Part shown: positions 34,733-47,661 of the stretch, one piece after another | Numbering within the stretch: position 1 is the first letter of the stretch | Layout: each line of letters starts with the position of its first letter | Assembly: GCA_015227615.1 (NCBI GenBank) | Contig: JAALGZ010000001.1 | Span: 2,914,001-2,978,000 of the forward strand | Direction: 5' to 3' | DNA length: 64,000 nucleotides | From: Labyrinthula sp. Ha | Lineage: Eukaryota > Sar > Bigyra > Labyrinthulida > Labyrinthulaceae | Notes under the pieces: generated by a model | What the model was told of the DNA's origin: nothing | Database searches by the model: none | The model's input: the letters and a program-made list of their open reading frames with translations, nothing else | Position numbers and translations under genes: made by a program

Positions 34733-35112
34733 TTACAACACGTTTACTAGCTTTTGGTGACTTTCTTGTATATTTCCTCCATTGACTTCAATGGACCTTT
34801 CTGTCGTCATTGCTCTGGTCTTGCTTAAATTCATCCTCAATTCAGCAGTAAGTTTTGTCTTCCTAAGCGGCAGAACAGTGTCTTGTCCTTGTCCTGAGCT
34901 GTTATAAAAACATTCCACACCGTTGTCAAAGATCATAAGTTGAGCTTTCAGCTTGTCATATTATGTATTTTCTAAGGTATTTTCCCTTATTCTTTCTGCT
35001 GTTCCACTTAGGGTCGGAATGAAGAGTGTAAGAGATATACTATCTCCTTGGATATCACCTCTACGTATATTCTCTTCACTAAGTCTATGTTCATCCTTTG
35101 TCACCCTTGGTT
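34733..35112 (-). mobile_element. Relic of a non-LTR retrotransposon reverse transcriptase
   Basis: Read on the minus strand, the segment gives in order the landmarks of a LINE reverse transcriptase. At about 35050-35010 is IQGDSISLTLF, matching motif B (QGD-x-iSP-x-LF). Then, 30-40 residues on, LMIFDNGVECFYNSS stands where motif C (L-x-FADDivl) belongs, and at about 34805-34780 is AELRMNLSKTRAM, matching the block after motif C (GLkmNlsKTkvM), followed by IEVNGG. The catalytic FADD reads FDNG, and a stop separates the QGD part from the rest, so the copy is dead and old. The first half of the element should lie at higher coordinates, but I could not read motif A. Confidence 0.65.
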
Positions 35113-38100
35113 GGGCTGTCAGATGTGATTTCATATTCTCGGGGGAGGATTTAGTTTGGTACTTTATGCTCCTTCAGTGAGATTTCTATGGCCTGGTACT
35201 AGATAAAGTTCAGAGTCTGCTTCAATTCTAAAAACGAGCTTAGTGTGGTTTCTCTCTCCGATACCTTTCCGGTTATTTTCTTTGGCATTTCTATCTTGTA
35301 TATTACCGATCTTTATGGTCTAGAGATAGTCTGATATGATGATAAATGGTTCACTGTGCTATAGCGTTTATTCGATTATATCTTCAATATCACTTTGAAG
35401 GGGATATTGGGCAGTGCTATTAACCTTAAGTTTGTATGTTTTTTTACTCCTATCTCGCATTTGCAGAGGAAAAAAACTTGCTCATTGCAGAAGGTTATGT
35501 CGTATCTATTTAAACTTACCTGCTCTGAAAAATTTTTGAATTACATTGATCAAATGCTTCTTAAGCTATGCTGGGTGTTTCAGGTCTGATTACTAGCTTT
35601 ATCTCGGATAATAATTTGTAATTGCTTTGTTGTCCTAAGTTTGGGGATTTTTTTTTCGCTGGATGAGTTTGTTGTTATTGATGATGATTAGAGTAGGTTT
35701 GAATGTCCGGCTCTCTAACTATATGGTAACTCTTCGTAACTTCTTGAAGATTCCCTTTTCTTCTGGGAAGATGTACTGTAACTGTTTTAAGTATTATTTT
35801 GAAAAGTCTTGAGCCTTTTTTTTCAACTGGATCTTATTTCCTTTTGCATCTCTTGATAACTTAAGTTTATTGCACTTAAATTTTCGGGACTATTGAACTA
35901 CATTGTTGAATTCTCTGGTGTTGGTTTCATCAAAATTAAAGTTCACTACTCTGTCTGTTGCTCTATCCAGTTTTGTCCTTGGTTGTGACTACATCTATCT
36001 TTCCGGGTATTCCAAGATCTTTCCATATGTACTTGTGGTTTCCAGCTCATTTTCTCTCTAGAAAAACAGGTCTATCCGGTGAATTGGATTTATAACATAC
36101 CCCATTCTTTCTTTTAGGATTGGTTTCTATATGACCTTATGCACAGATTTTGCGAGTATATTGTTACCCGTTTCAACTCAAGTTGCGGTTTGGTGAATAG
36201 TTACTTCTAGTTTGTTGGCGAAGAGTAATATGATTTGTTGGATATATGTTAGGACACAATTTATACTTGTTAGCTTTCATATTATGCACATGTGTTTGAA
36301 CGAAAGGACAACCATTATTTATAGATGGTCTTAGAGAGATAAATATCATATTTTTTATATTATCTTCTAATTTACTTTGAACAAATTTCATTTTCCACAA
36401 GTATGTAGTTATAAAGGAGTTCTCTCAAATCCATTCATCTTCTTGTTTTCTGGTGTAAATACAGTCTTACAGCTCAGAAAATAGTTGAAAAGAGGAAGTT
36501 TGTTTATAAATACTAATTGTTCGAGAAATTGATTTGCCCTTTTTCTCTTAATTAGTATATCCTCTTCTTGTTAATGTCTTATACCTTTGTTTTATCTTGT
36601 GATTCGGAATCCCTACTACTAACAGAAGTTTTCTTCTATTCAATCTATCTGCTTTCATACTTTCAAAATTCCCCAGAAATCATTTCTATTCTGCAGTATA
36701 TCACCAGAGCATATGTCATATATATATTAACCAATACAAGAGATTTGATCACTAATTACTTAAGGCTAAGGGCCAAAATACTGTTCTTCACTTGGTCAAT
36801 TACCGGGAAAACGCGTTGACTTGGATATATCGCTATACCGTAATACCATGTTTCATTTTCTGTTTTTGTCCGAGGTGTCAGAGTGTACAAGTGTGTAGTG
36901 TTTTATATCCAACAACCCCTGTTGATGTAGTCATTGAAGCTAAGGATTGTGTAATTTTATTTTCTTCCTCTTACTTTGTTTTAGATAGTCAAACCGTACC
37001 GCAAAACCTAAAACAAAATAGACTACAAAGTAAATATGCTTGAAAATATATAAGTATTTAGAAGAACTAACATAAACCATAGACAAAAAGAATATTTCAA
37101 GTTGAAAAAAGTATTTAAAATCATCAATACTCCATTAAAACTGCAATTTTGAGATGAAGTAATGAACAATTAGTGATGACATCGATCTTACCTAAGAATA
37201 TTATTAGCTATATTTTAAGTTAATTAGATTATTCTAACGAAAAAAAATGGCATTAGGATGACAAGTTCACGGTTACAGCGATGAATTAAAGCTATGTTTA
37301 CGTAAGGTTACATGGGATTGGACAACCCTAAGGTTTTCCCCCATTTTTTTGCATAAGACCAGTAAAATATGACAAAGTAGCATTTATTCTCATGACTGGG
37401 AATAAGATAGCTTAAACATTTGGTTTGAGTGTAATTCATGTCCTAGCATATAGCTGTACTGATAAGTTATTTCTCTCTTATTACACTTAAAATATCTTCA
37501 ATTAAACCCGGAATTTTGTGATATATAGCTTAGATATTTCTGTTAATGAAATATAGGACATCTTAGTTCTAAAGTTATTTTATTTTGCCTCTTTTCTTGA
37601 AGAATTAATTGTTCCGGAAATAAAGATAGAGCACAATGTAACCAATGGCGACTGCTGTTACATGGCCCTAGCAACAGCATTTGCAGAAAATATGAATCCA
37701 TCTTCTTTAAAATAAGAATATAATTTAGTATAAAATATTAATCATGTATTTGGGTTAAATTTTGATGACGGCAAGAGGTATATGAACTAGCCAAATATGG
37801 TTTGCACCTTAAGTGCTCATAATTAAATTCACGTACTAAACCTTGGATTTCACCAGAGCATCTGAAACCTACAGTGCCTTCTTGAGATGCTCTGGTTGCT
37901 ATATTTCTCACAAATTTTACATAAACTTTTCAATATGAAATGTTTAATGAATACATTCTACATGATGCACCCTCCGATAGTGAGCCACCAGATGTATTTT
38001 GTTGATTAGTGATTTGAGAGAAGAAGCAAGCAAAATACATGTTGATATGATACTGTATCCTGACGCTAATCCTAGAATTTAATCTGAGTAAACAACATAC

Positions 38101-41100
38101 AATAAATCTGAATTTTCTGATCACAGATTCTTACCAGACATAAACAGCAGTTGTGGGCCATATATCAATACACGGCATCTGATGTGAAGAAAATCAATAT
38201 ATATATATCAGTTGGAATTTAATGACGCGATTAAAAACCCTTATTTTACGGTTTTAATATATCCCATTCAATGAATGGATATGTAAACAACATAATAAGC
38301 GTGGGGCTTGAAATAATGTTTGAAGCATTTTAATATTTGCAAGGAATGGAATCTTACTTTTTCTATGTAAAGTAGAGGTTATTATATTATGATTCTTCAT
38401 AAAAATTTAGCTTTTCGATTCCTTGATGAAAGATTTTCATAATTATGTGCCTTAACAAATAGAAAGGGGCTTTCATTTCTATTTATATTTAAATTTGTTC
38501 ACCAACTAAACCCCTCTGTAATTTTAATAGAGCTAATAATGTTAGGAATAGACCCAACAGTTATTCCTTTCTTATTTCGGCAAAAATCTAGAGCGTCTTT
38601 AACCCATAATACTTGGTACCAAATAATTAAAGGTTTTGAGTAATTCTAAGGTACTGATTACGAGTCATGAAGATGTTTTATATCTATTTTATTACCTAAA
38701 CCTGGCTTCAAATTTTGTTCTTCAAACGCTTGTGATACGTTATTCAAGTCACTAAAGATTTTTTACATACTGGAGCTTCCGGGTGCAAAAAGGAACTAAA
38801 GTTGATTTCAACAGCATTACTGACTAATTCGCACATTTTCTTAACAAAATTTTGACCCATTTAAACTAAAACTATACACTTATTAGCTCCCTCTAACCAA
38901 ACAAGAGCTAGAGTCAAGAATATATACGTCTACTGTTGAAAAGCTAGGTAGGCATGAGACGTCAATCCCAGGTTTCAGGAATTATCAGTTTGGTCAAAAA
39001 GTACTATTTAGAATGTTATTAGTTGTATCTAGTTATCGACTTTACCCTTAAGCAAACAATGTATTTACTATACATCAGCAGTGAATGGGGAGTTTAGAAA
39101 TGTAAATTTCTTGTTTACCGCTACTTTCACTCAGGGATTATATCAGGTATAAAGTTTTTCTATTCTAAAACACCAACCACTTTTCCATTGCTAAGGGAGA
39201 AGCAAAACATTGCCTGTTTGATTATATCTTTCATAATTTTTACTTTATAGATCCAACTTAAATTTGTAAATTCAAAGAGTATCACTATATCATCTCACGA
39301 AGGTGAAAGTTTAACAACATGTTGATTAATATTGTTAGTTTTGCTCATTTTTAGGTAATTGTATAAAAATACAAATTGTTATAGATGCGTCAATTCCTTA
39401 GATTAGCAACAAAATAAAATAGAGCTGAATACCATCTAACAAATATTTTAATGGCACCTACTCTGCTCGTCGATCTATTCTATGTTCGTAATATCTTCTA
39501 CAAAAACAATGTGAAAGTAAACTAATTTAACTCATACAATTAAGGTTAAGTATCGCTAAATATTGCTAAGGTTAACATATTAGTTTGAGTTGTAAGTTCA
39601 CTCACAGCAAAGGGTATCAGGATCAAAGAGGGATGAAATGGGTGGTTATTAGTATGAACCTGAACGAACACAGGATTTTTCTATGTTGGGAAGGTTCAAA
39701 TTTCATCGGACGTATCTATTATTTTATCCTGGTGACAATCTTATTTAGTAACTTTGTCTGCATAAACGCCTTGCATATTGATATGTGATTTTAAATAGAA
39801 GTATTAAAACTTGTGAAATTTGGGTCTGAAGAAAGAAAATTCAGGTGACGATACTGTTGCTGATGCACTAGTTCAGTCAAAATCAGGTTGTCATTGGTAG
39901 CTACATTTTTGATAGGATGATTTTTCTTTTTACTGATCTACAATCTTAAATATGCCGTTTTTCAAATTATAAAAAGCTTTAGTTAGTTAGATACAAATGT
40001 ACTAACAACTATGTACTACTGGGTGTGCATAACATTAACTAACATATCATTGTTGGGTTGCCCTTTCCTATTTCCCCAGTCTTGTTTCCAAATCTGTAAG
40101 CCTTTAGATAACTTCATTACTCCAAAAATATATGTAGAAGTTTATTTTGACAAAGTATTTCTGGTTTAATTTCGGAGTAAAAATAAAAACCTATGTATTA
40201 GATTTTCAAGTTGGTGCGTTAGTATTAGTTTAGACAAAATGAAAGAAAAGCACGAATAAAACTGGGTTGAGTCTAGATAAAATGTTAAATTATAAGTCTC
40301 ATGGAATACTATTCTAGAACTATACACCAAGAGCCAGAAACCTCGACTTTACTAAGTACCAGATTTTAGTCTAAAATATTGCATGGGTTGTTGGTAGAGA
40401 TGATTATAGACCTTTGCACTTGAAGGATGAATTTAACATTCCAATACCATTCTCCAACGCCCAAGTTCCGACGGTCTTCTCTATTTGAAGTTAACATTCT
40501 TGTGTGTTCAAACTAATGTTCAATAAAATTAACTCAAAATATTGCCCCTCGTGTTAAATTTATCATAATTCACAGGAAAATATTAAGCATTTTACTGGTT
40601 TTTGTAGCTTGTTATTCGATATCATAGTTCATTAAAATTTTAACCTGTTTCCCATGAAGATTTGGTGAAGTGTGAATGATTCAGGTCATCGAAGCAATGA
40701 TCCTTTAAGAATTCTTAATGTTATTAATTAAGAAAAAATGTAGGTCCTACAAGAACAAGTTTTATGAGCTCATAAGTTTCCTAAAGCAGAGTGAAACGTC
40801 TATTCGATTCATTGCTTTATGCTCAGAGCATTGCAATTTTCTCAAAGCGTTCTTAAGCACTAAATAGAGCATCTCTTCATGAAACTTAAAGATAGACAGT
40901 TTTTGTTGCATCAGCAAGAAATTGCATTGATTAATACCTATTTTTGGTATAGAGTAGTTTGTATATTATGGTTACTGGTAAATTATTAAATAAAGAAAGA
41001 TCAACTTTCATTTTACCATCGGATAATAGCCTGCTTACAAAAGTTTACTAACTCCTACAACATCCTAACAATAATCCGGCTTTAGTACTCTATATGAAAG

Positions 41101-42000
41101 TTAAGATAAATTATTCTTTAAAGAAGAAATAGTCATTGGAGAAAACCTTTACTTTAAGTCAAGAAATTGTCATGTGCATGCTAATGACACATCTTGGCAT
41201 CTAATAATAACTATTGTGTATTGAGATTTTAAGCACAGTCGGTTAGTTTCCTTACATATGATACACAATACTAGATTTTATATTCTTATCTGATAGATCT
41301 GCTAAGGTTCTTCTGTTTACTTTATTTCTTTATGTATCTTATTCGAGGTCATGGTTTAGTTATGCAGCTTCTCAGAATATAACAGCATTACATGAATTCA
41401 AAGCTCTGTCTATTGGATAAACTATAGTTTGATACGCTGATAATCTTACCATTGCTATATAGCCTATATTACTATTTTTCATTTGGCTTGAGTTGCGAAA
41501 CCTTATGACGATTGTTTTGAAGTATCCTGACTTTGCTCATGTGTTACATAACAAATTAGGTAAGCCATTTTTAAACTAGCAAAGATAATTTTAATATATG
41601 GTATCCAATTTGTTACATAGCAGACACTGGGTAGAACCTAAAGCTTCGTTTCTATACTAGCTTGTTCTAATGTTAGAATACTCTTATTGCGTTGTGTTCT
41701 AATTTTGGAGCAAGACGCTAAAAGAAGCTGACAACCCAAATACTGCGCACATAGAAGGGATATAGAATTTATTATTATTTTGATTTTTCTTAGTTGTGAC
41801 AATAGATTTAATAGCAGTAATAAAATTGAGTGAAAGATGAGTACCAATAGTATGAATATGATACTGAAAAATACTCGTCAATGTTACATATTGGGAGATA
41901 CTAATATTTCCTAACATTTAGCACAAATCCATAAATTTGTGTTCTAGTGTAAAGATACAAGAACACAGAGATAATATAACTTGCACATAAGAAAAACAGA
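35113..42000. other. 6.9-kb gene desert
   Basis: No gene was recognised. The proximal 1-1.5 kb is probably the decayed 5' half of the minus-strand LINE relic. From about 36.4 kb on, the sequence is featureless AT-rich DNA with small random frames (60-83 aa) and an AT run near 38196-38208. Confidence 0.5.
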
Positions 42001-43935
42001 ATGACAGCTCAAGGCTTAAATAATGGTCTGCAATTGAACTTTCCATCATTTTCCTCCCTTTCCAGTCTTTTAAAGAACGATATGAAAGAAACAAAGGCAG
42101 AAGCTTCAGTGAAAGTTCAGCAGTTCCTCACAAATCCAACAGCGAGTCGTATATACTGCCAAGTGGAAAATATACAACATCAGTCCAAAATTGTACTCTT
42201 CTCTTCAAATATCTCCTTTAAGCTCTTTTTTTTTCTCGAAGACATGACAGAAGTAAGTAGAGCAGAAGCCTCAATAGGTGATCTCAAGAAGCTCCGGCGG
42301 TCAATCAAGTCACAACTTCCAGGATGTTTTCTACCTACAATAAAAACTCGAAAATCAACGTTTTTAGATTCTCTATTTATTGAATCGTTTATAAATTTCT
42401 GTTTAAGACATCCCTTCATTTGCGATCACATCTCGTTCAAGACATTTATCTATGGAGGTTCACAAACAAGTAATCAAAAAAGTAAAGGACTTGGATATTT
42501 AGAATGGGAAAGATTTGCTGCAATATGTCCATCACCAGAAAATCCTTTGGAACAAGTTGAAGATGTATATTCTGAGTTAACAAAGTTCAAGAAAGTGTTG
42601 AAGAACTTTAAGAAGGAAGTAAAAAAATATTTGAAACTTGTTCGAAAACAACAAAATATGCTTATTGACGTGAAAGCAATGTCAAACAACTGGTTTGAAA
42701 CCGAATCGTCAGTACTAAAGAAACTTCAAGTTAAAATAGAAACTGCTTCGCAAGGGGAAAACATAATTTCGAATGTTTCCAACTTTGTGTCAAATTTGCA
42801 GAAAAACTTTGCAGAAGAATTAAACTCGTATACAGAGTTTTCTAGTCAATTAGAGCGTATTATAAATTTTGAAGTGGAGGATTTAAAGAATGATTTAAAT
42901 AGTTTTAAAAAAGAACTTGAGAGAGTGAAGAAAGTAAACAAAAATTTTATCAAATCAAGAAAAAGATTTCGGAGTGTCAAGGAAAAATATTTCAATGAGC
43001 TTGAAGATGTTAGGTTAAAAAATAACATCGAAAAAGAAACCTTGCGCGAGGGAAACAATCAACAAGTTCTGAGTCTTTTGTCAGATGATAAACTTCATAA
43101 GTTAAGTAGACAAGTGGAAAAAAGACAGAAACAGCATCAAGAAGTTATGAAGGAATATCACTTTATTACAAGAGGACTTTTGTTTGTTGAACTGAATAGA
43201 TTCAAATACATTAGAGCTATAAAAGTTGCTCGTTTATTAGAAAAATTGTCTGAAGCTAATTCAGTTGTGCATCAAAAACAGATGAACATTTGGAAAACAA
43301 CGTTTAAGTCTATCCCTGGGTTTCAAGGCTTCTTTACAACTGAAAGGATTGAAGAATCTAAGGTATTAGGAAAGCTTGAAATAGATATGGATCTTCTTCA
43401 AAGTTTAAATATAGAGTTTCCTGAAAAAGAAGAGAAAGATCTGCATAAGGATGAAATGAAAAATGCAATAGAGTATGAGGTAATATATGAGTTCACAGCG
43501 GAGAACCCAGAGGAAAGGAGCTTGAAAATTGGAGAGCGAGTAAAAGGTGAAATTAGTAAAGATAATCCTGAATGGGTTTGGATATTTGCACGTGATGTTG
43601 AGGAAGGATTAGAAGAAATTGCAGTGAGCTCTGGATATGCACCCTTAAGTCATTTGCGACAGGTTTCACCGGATGTTAAACCGCTAGAAGAAGAAGCAAA
43701 GCCCACTGTTGTGTCAGAATCAGAAGAATCACCCGATGCAGAAGCTCCAGAGAAAGTTATAGAAGAGGCAGAGAAAGAAACAAGAGATAAGAAAGAAACT
43801 GATGGCGCACAAGTTGAGGACGAACCTAACCAAGACGCAAATAAGGAACCAGCTACAGAAAAGGAAAGTGATGGCAGTAAAGCGCAGTCGCAGTCTAGCC
43901 AAGAAGATGAGGTTCAGCAGCTAAGTAAGGTTTAA
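42001..43935 (+). CDS. PX-BAR-SH3 sorting-nexin-like protein
   Basis: A 644-aa protein. Residues 48-152 resemble a PX (phosphoinositide-binding) domain, best seen in LPGCFLPTIKTRKS and LRHPFICDHISFKTF. Residues about 175-445 are almost wholly helical and rich in Lys and Glu, as in a BAR domain that dimerises and bends membranes. Residues 491-560 form an SH3 domain (VIYEFTAENPEERSLKIGE, then GYAPLSHLR), followed by an acidic, disordered tail of about 80 residues. SNX9-type proteins carry the same three domains but with SH3 at the N-terminus; here it is at the C-terminus. A role in endocytic or recycling tubules is inferred. A 30-nt phase-0 GT...AG stretch without stop at 42193-42222 inside the PX region (residues 65-74) could be another tiny intron; removing it leaves the frame intact. 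Confidence 0.7.
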   Translation: MTAQGLNNGLQLNFPSFSSLSSLLKNDMKETKAEASVKVQQFLTNPTASRIYCQVENIQHQSKIVLFSSNISFKLFFFLEDMTEVSRAEASIGDLKKLRRSIKSQLPGCFLPTIKTRKSTFLDSLFIESFINFCLRHPFICDHISFKTFIYGGSQTSNQKSKGLGYLEWERFAAICPSPENPLEQVEDVYSELTKFKKVLKNFKKEVKKYLKLVRKQQNMLIDVKAMSNNWFETESSVLKKLQVKIETASQGENIISNVSNFVSNLQKNFAEELNSYTEFSSQLERIINFEVEDLKNDLNSFKKELERVKKVNKNFIKSRKRFRSVKEKYFNELEDVRLKNNIEKETLREGNNQQVLSLLSDDKLHKLSRQVEKRQKQHQEVMKEYHFITRGLLFVELNRFKYIRAIKVARLLEKLSEANSVVHQKQMNIWKTTFKSIPGFQGFFTTERIEESKVLGKLEIDMDLLQSLNIEFPEKEEKDLHKDEMKNAIEYEVIYEFTAENPEERSLKIGERVKGEISKDNPEWVWIFARDVEEGLEEIAVSSGYAPLSHLRQVSPDVKPLEEEAKPTVVSESEESPDAEAPEKVIEEAEKETRDKKETDGAQVEDEPNQDANKEPATEKESDGSKAQSQSSQEDEVQQLSKV

Positions 43936-46539
43936 GTCTGTTCTAGTCGCATAGTTTCTTTCATACGGTCTTGCAGTCCATTATCTGGTTTGCCCATTGT
44001 TCGGCTTATTCCCGTTTGTCACACTGATCCTCAACCTTCATTATACCTTCCCGTAGAGCGCGGGAAAAAGAGACGGTTTGTTTCGGGAAACTCAGTTCTA
44101 AGTACCGGTTTCTTGTCTGATTTTCCGGGTACGGTGATGTGTGTTTCCCATACACATTCAGAACCTACTCTATGTAAGACACAACGAAGATGACACTGAG
44201 TACTAACCTATCCCATAGAGGTTCAAAAAGGGACCATGTACTGAATATAAATATAGATAAAACACTTGGAACAGATAAGTATACTGTAACATATCCGAAA
44301 TAACAATACGAGGTAGAAGTTAGAAATAGAGAATAGCATGATGAGATAACAAATAAGCAAACACAACCTTGCACAATAAAGTTGATATTACAAAAAAAAT
44401 AGTTCCTAATGATACCATAGCTCTGCACATGTTTTCTATGCAACTCTCAAACAGATCAAGTATGTAAAAACAATAGGATATGGTACTTGTAATTGGAAAA
44501 AAGAGAATTATACTTTTTCTGAACTGCATTTTCTTCTCAAGTGTAGAATTCCAATTTTTGAAATTCCGCCGGTCAAACAAGTCTAGAAGAAGTAGATAAG
44601 GACAAAAGGTATGAACGAAGCTTTATATTTTACGTAGGTACAATATTCTTGAGAATAGGTTCAGCTCACATGGTAGCTCGACTTACTGCTTGTATAATGT
44701 TCGTGCCTCTTCATGTCTTTATACTAATATATCAATTGTTAGGTAGCTGTTTCAAGGATAAGGTTTTTTAAAACTGAAATTATGTGAAAACATAGATACC
44801 AAAAACCCAAGAAGATCTACAACAGGAAAAAATAATAAGAGCCATAAAGTTCAGAAACCTCAATACTATGATACTGCACAGTATACCAAAGATGTTTCTT
44901 ATGAAATATGAGTGAAATTCAAAAAGATGAAAATGGTAAGGTAATGTAGACTGCATAACTTGTTATGTGCAGAGTAGGATCCTGAATGTTTTATTCTTTT
45001 GTCTCGGGCAGCTCGGTCAACGGAACCTAGATGAACAAAATCCTTAAGGCGGAGCAAATGGGCAGGTGCACCATAAAAATAGAAAGAGAAAATCAATTTA
45101 TGTAGGTTATGCAGAATATTGTTCTTCTCTCTTAATAGCTATTTCTAGTTTTTAGTTGCATCCAGTTCCGTTTCTCTATTCACACTGCTTGTTATCCATA
45201 TTTTCCTGAAAAGTGGGGAAGATATATATTTTCTATCGTCGATACTTGTAGCAGCTATTGATGTGAACCTGAACACCCAGTGCATCTGATTTAGAAAATA
45301 AGGTAAGATTTCTTGTTTTCAGTAACTGTGCTGCGGCTCTGGAAGTGGAGGTCATACTTTGCTGCATGTAGTAGATAGCATATTGATTCCTCTACTTAGA
45401 TAAAAGATATTAACTCTGGCTCTTATCAACAGTTGAGCAACACATGGTTTCTCCTTTGAAACATGTTTTCTGTTGTTGTAACTTCAAAATACTGCATAAG
45501 ATATGAACCTAGTTTTGGATGTCCCACTGTAGCGTTAACTACGTAAAAAAAAGAACAGATTAGTACCTGAAAACAAATCTAAAACTCAAGACTCCCTTTC
45601 TTTAATAAAGACAGAGGAATATATTTTTTGTATAGAACTACCTAAATAGAAAAACGCTAAGAGCATGCACATACCCCTCCATGGCTCTTCTGAAAGCATA
45701 GTATATGGCCTCGTTTTCAGACAAGAAAGTTAAGATAAAGAACCTGCCTGATTAAGTTTCTTAAAAACTGAAAATTCCGGGTTTTGAATTTTGTGTCGAT
45801 CAAACCTGGGGAAAACGTGAAACTTGTACAGAGCGTTTTAGACATAAGAGACAGCGCCAAAACCAAAGGGGCTTCAGTGAAGTTTTGTTTTATTACTCTG
45901 CATATTAAAGGAGCGACTTAGTATGAATATCTTACTAAGCTCAGAGCTCTGTTTAAAGAACACAATAAATTGTGCCCTTTAAGCCTTTTGATAGCAACAT
46001 TCACAACATGTAGAGGTTTAATGCATACGCTGAAACCTAGCTGCAGGAAAATACGAGCCAAATATCCTAGAATTAGTCCTTAACATATTCAATCTATTTG
46101 ATTACAGTTGACTCGAGAAAATGAGACCTTTTAGGGGCCATTTGACAACTTCAATCACCTTGCTTAGTCGGTAGATTCTTTGAATGCTAGTACCGGTATA
46201 TCAAGATTCCCGGTATCATGTTACTACCCGATTATTATTAATACTACGATACAATTATTGTTCCCATCTTTAACCGTGATATCTTTATTGTCCCGGTTAA
46301 TTGAAACCGCTCTATTCATTTTTGAACCGTATTTATTTAGCTGTATCCTACACTAAATTCATTGTTCCGTTCCACAAGAAAACTCAAATTCTGGAGCAGA
46401 AAATTGAAAAGAAAGTAAACGAACAGTTTTACTGTGTTGTCCTTGATTCATCAGAGCTCTTTTACTAACTGTATATCAATCAGTCGGCAAAGTGCACAGC
46501 TTTACCAATAAGACAACCCCGACAATACAAGATATCAAT
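43936..46539. other. 2.6-kb intergenic region
   Basis: It contains a hydrophobic minus-strand frame at 44320-44526 (from an ATG at 44526) that reads like a small membrane protein, but there is no supporting motif, neighbour or splice pattern, so it is not called. The rest, including the 5' leader of the phosphatase gene, shows nothing recognisable. Confidence 0.45.
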
Positions 46540-47661
46540 ATGGAAGTTTCTAACACAGGAAGGAGCAACCAGGACAACGAAGACAACTTAAATGACTTTA
46601 CTTTGACTGGCAACGAGCTCATGGAACGTAACGCGTTGAAGAAGAGTGAAACTACGTTGTCTGCGGTTACTGCTGTCACAGGGGTAACTGAAATCCCTGG
46701 CTTGGATTTGCCTATAACATCCCCTCCTATAGATGAGGAGAAAAAGAACTCTGCTCTAGCTGATCTAGAGGAAGCCCATGTAGCACCTTCTTTTGTTACC
46801 CAAACAGATGCGAATGGAAATCCTATTCATTTAACAAAGATTTCACCTAAACTTCAAGCACCTTCTCAAAAAGCATATTGCTTTGGATTAACTTCTTGTT
46901 TATTTGGAAATAAACAACACAATTCAAAAAAGAGTTTGAAATCGGCAACAAAGTCGTCAAATTTAGAACCAGCACATAATAGTATTCAATTAACTTATGC
47001 AGAGAAGGATCGAATTCCTCTTCTTCCTGATCTTACAACAAATAAAAAGTGTCTTGTTTTGGATCTAGATGAAACACTTGTTCATTCAAGCTTTGCACCG
47101 GTTGCGAATCCAGATTTAATTATGCACTTGAACTTGGACAATAGAATCTATGATGTGTATGTTATGGTACGACCTGGAGTTGCAGATTTTCTTGCTGAGT
47201 TAAGTCAATACTACGAACTTGTTTTATTTACTGCATCTGTAGAGGAATATGCTATTGGTATAACGAAGATGTTGGAGCAAGGATCTAGATTAGACTATCA
47301 ACTATATAGAAGACATTGTACATTTTACGATGGGTCTTTTGTTAAGGATCTGAGCCGGTTGAATCGTGACCTGAAGGACTGTATTATTGTAGATAATTCT
47401 CCTCTTAGTTATCAATTTCATCCAGAAAACGCCATTGGAGTTTCTTCGTTCATTGATAATAAGAAAGATAGGGAGTTGATATATTGCAAGGAATTTCTAT
47501 TGAGTATAAAGGATGCAGAAGATGTTCGGGAAGAACTCCATGGATATGGAGAATTCGTTCGGGAAAGCTTTTTTCGAGATTTTCCGGAAATAAGAGCTGA
47601 ATATGAAAAGTTTGAGAGGGAAAATGCTTCTTTTCAAGATGAGAGTCGAGGAAGTCTTTAA
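46540..47661 (+). CDS. SCP/FCP1-type (HAD family) CTD phosphatase
   Basis: A 373-aa protein. The N-terminal 160 residues are low-complexity and acidic, probably disordered. The catalytic HAD domain starts at KKCLVLDLDETLVHSS, where the DLDET motif holds the nucleophilic Asp and the general acid Asp. It continues with VMVRPGVADFLAELSQYYEL, FTASVEEYA, the insertion containing RRHC, DLSRLNRDLKDCIIVDNSP and the FIDNKKDREL block. This is the layout of small CTD phosphatases (SCP1, Nem1/Dullard group), which dephosphorylate the polymerase II tail or other phosphoserine targets. There is no N-terminal membrane segment, so SCP1-like is more likely than Nem1-like. An extension of the frame to 46492 begins with GTG, so I use the ATG at 46540. 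It lies 334 bp upstream of the bHLH gene on the same strand. Confidence 0.88.
   Translation: MEVSNTGRSNQDNEDNLNDFTLTGNELMERNALKKSETTLSAVTAVTGVTEIPGLDLPITSPPIDEEKKNSALADLEEAHVAPSFVTQTDANGNPIHLTKISPKLQAPSQKAYCFGLTSCLFGNKQHNSKKSLKSATKSSNLEPAHNSIQLTYAEKDRIPLLPDLTTNKKCLVLDLDETLVHSSFAPVANPDLIMHLNLDNRIYDVYVMVRPGVADFLAELSQYYELVLFTASVEEYAIGITKMLEQGSRLDYQLYRRHCTFYDGSFVKDLSRLNRDLKDCIIVDNSPLSYQFHPENAIGVSSFIDNKKDRELIYCKEFLLSIKDAEDVREELHGYGEFVRESFFRDFPEIRAEYEKFERENASFQDESRGSL

Noticed and set aside
32529-42000. CRISPR array, satellite or telomere repeat in the long desert
   Set aside because: No regularly spaced repeats and no tandem unit longer than dinucleotides were seen.
44165-44580. Hydrophobic minus-strand frames that read like a small membrane protein
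   Set aside because: The longer frame begins with TTG, two overlapping frames compete, no conserved motif is visible, and hydrophobic frames arise easily in T-rich DNA.
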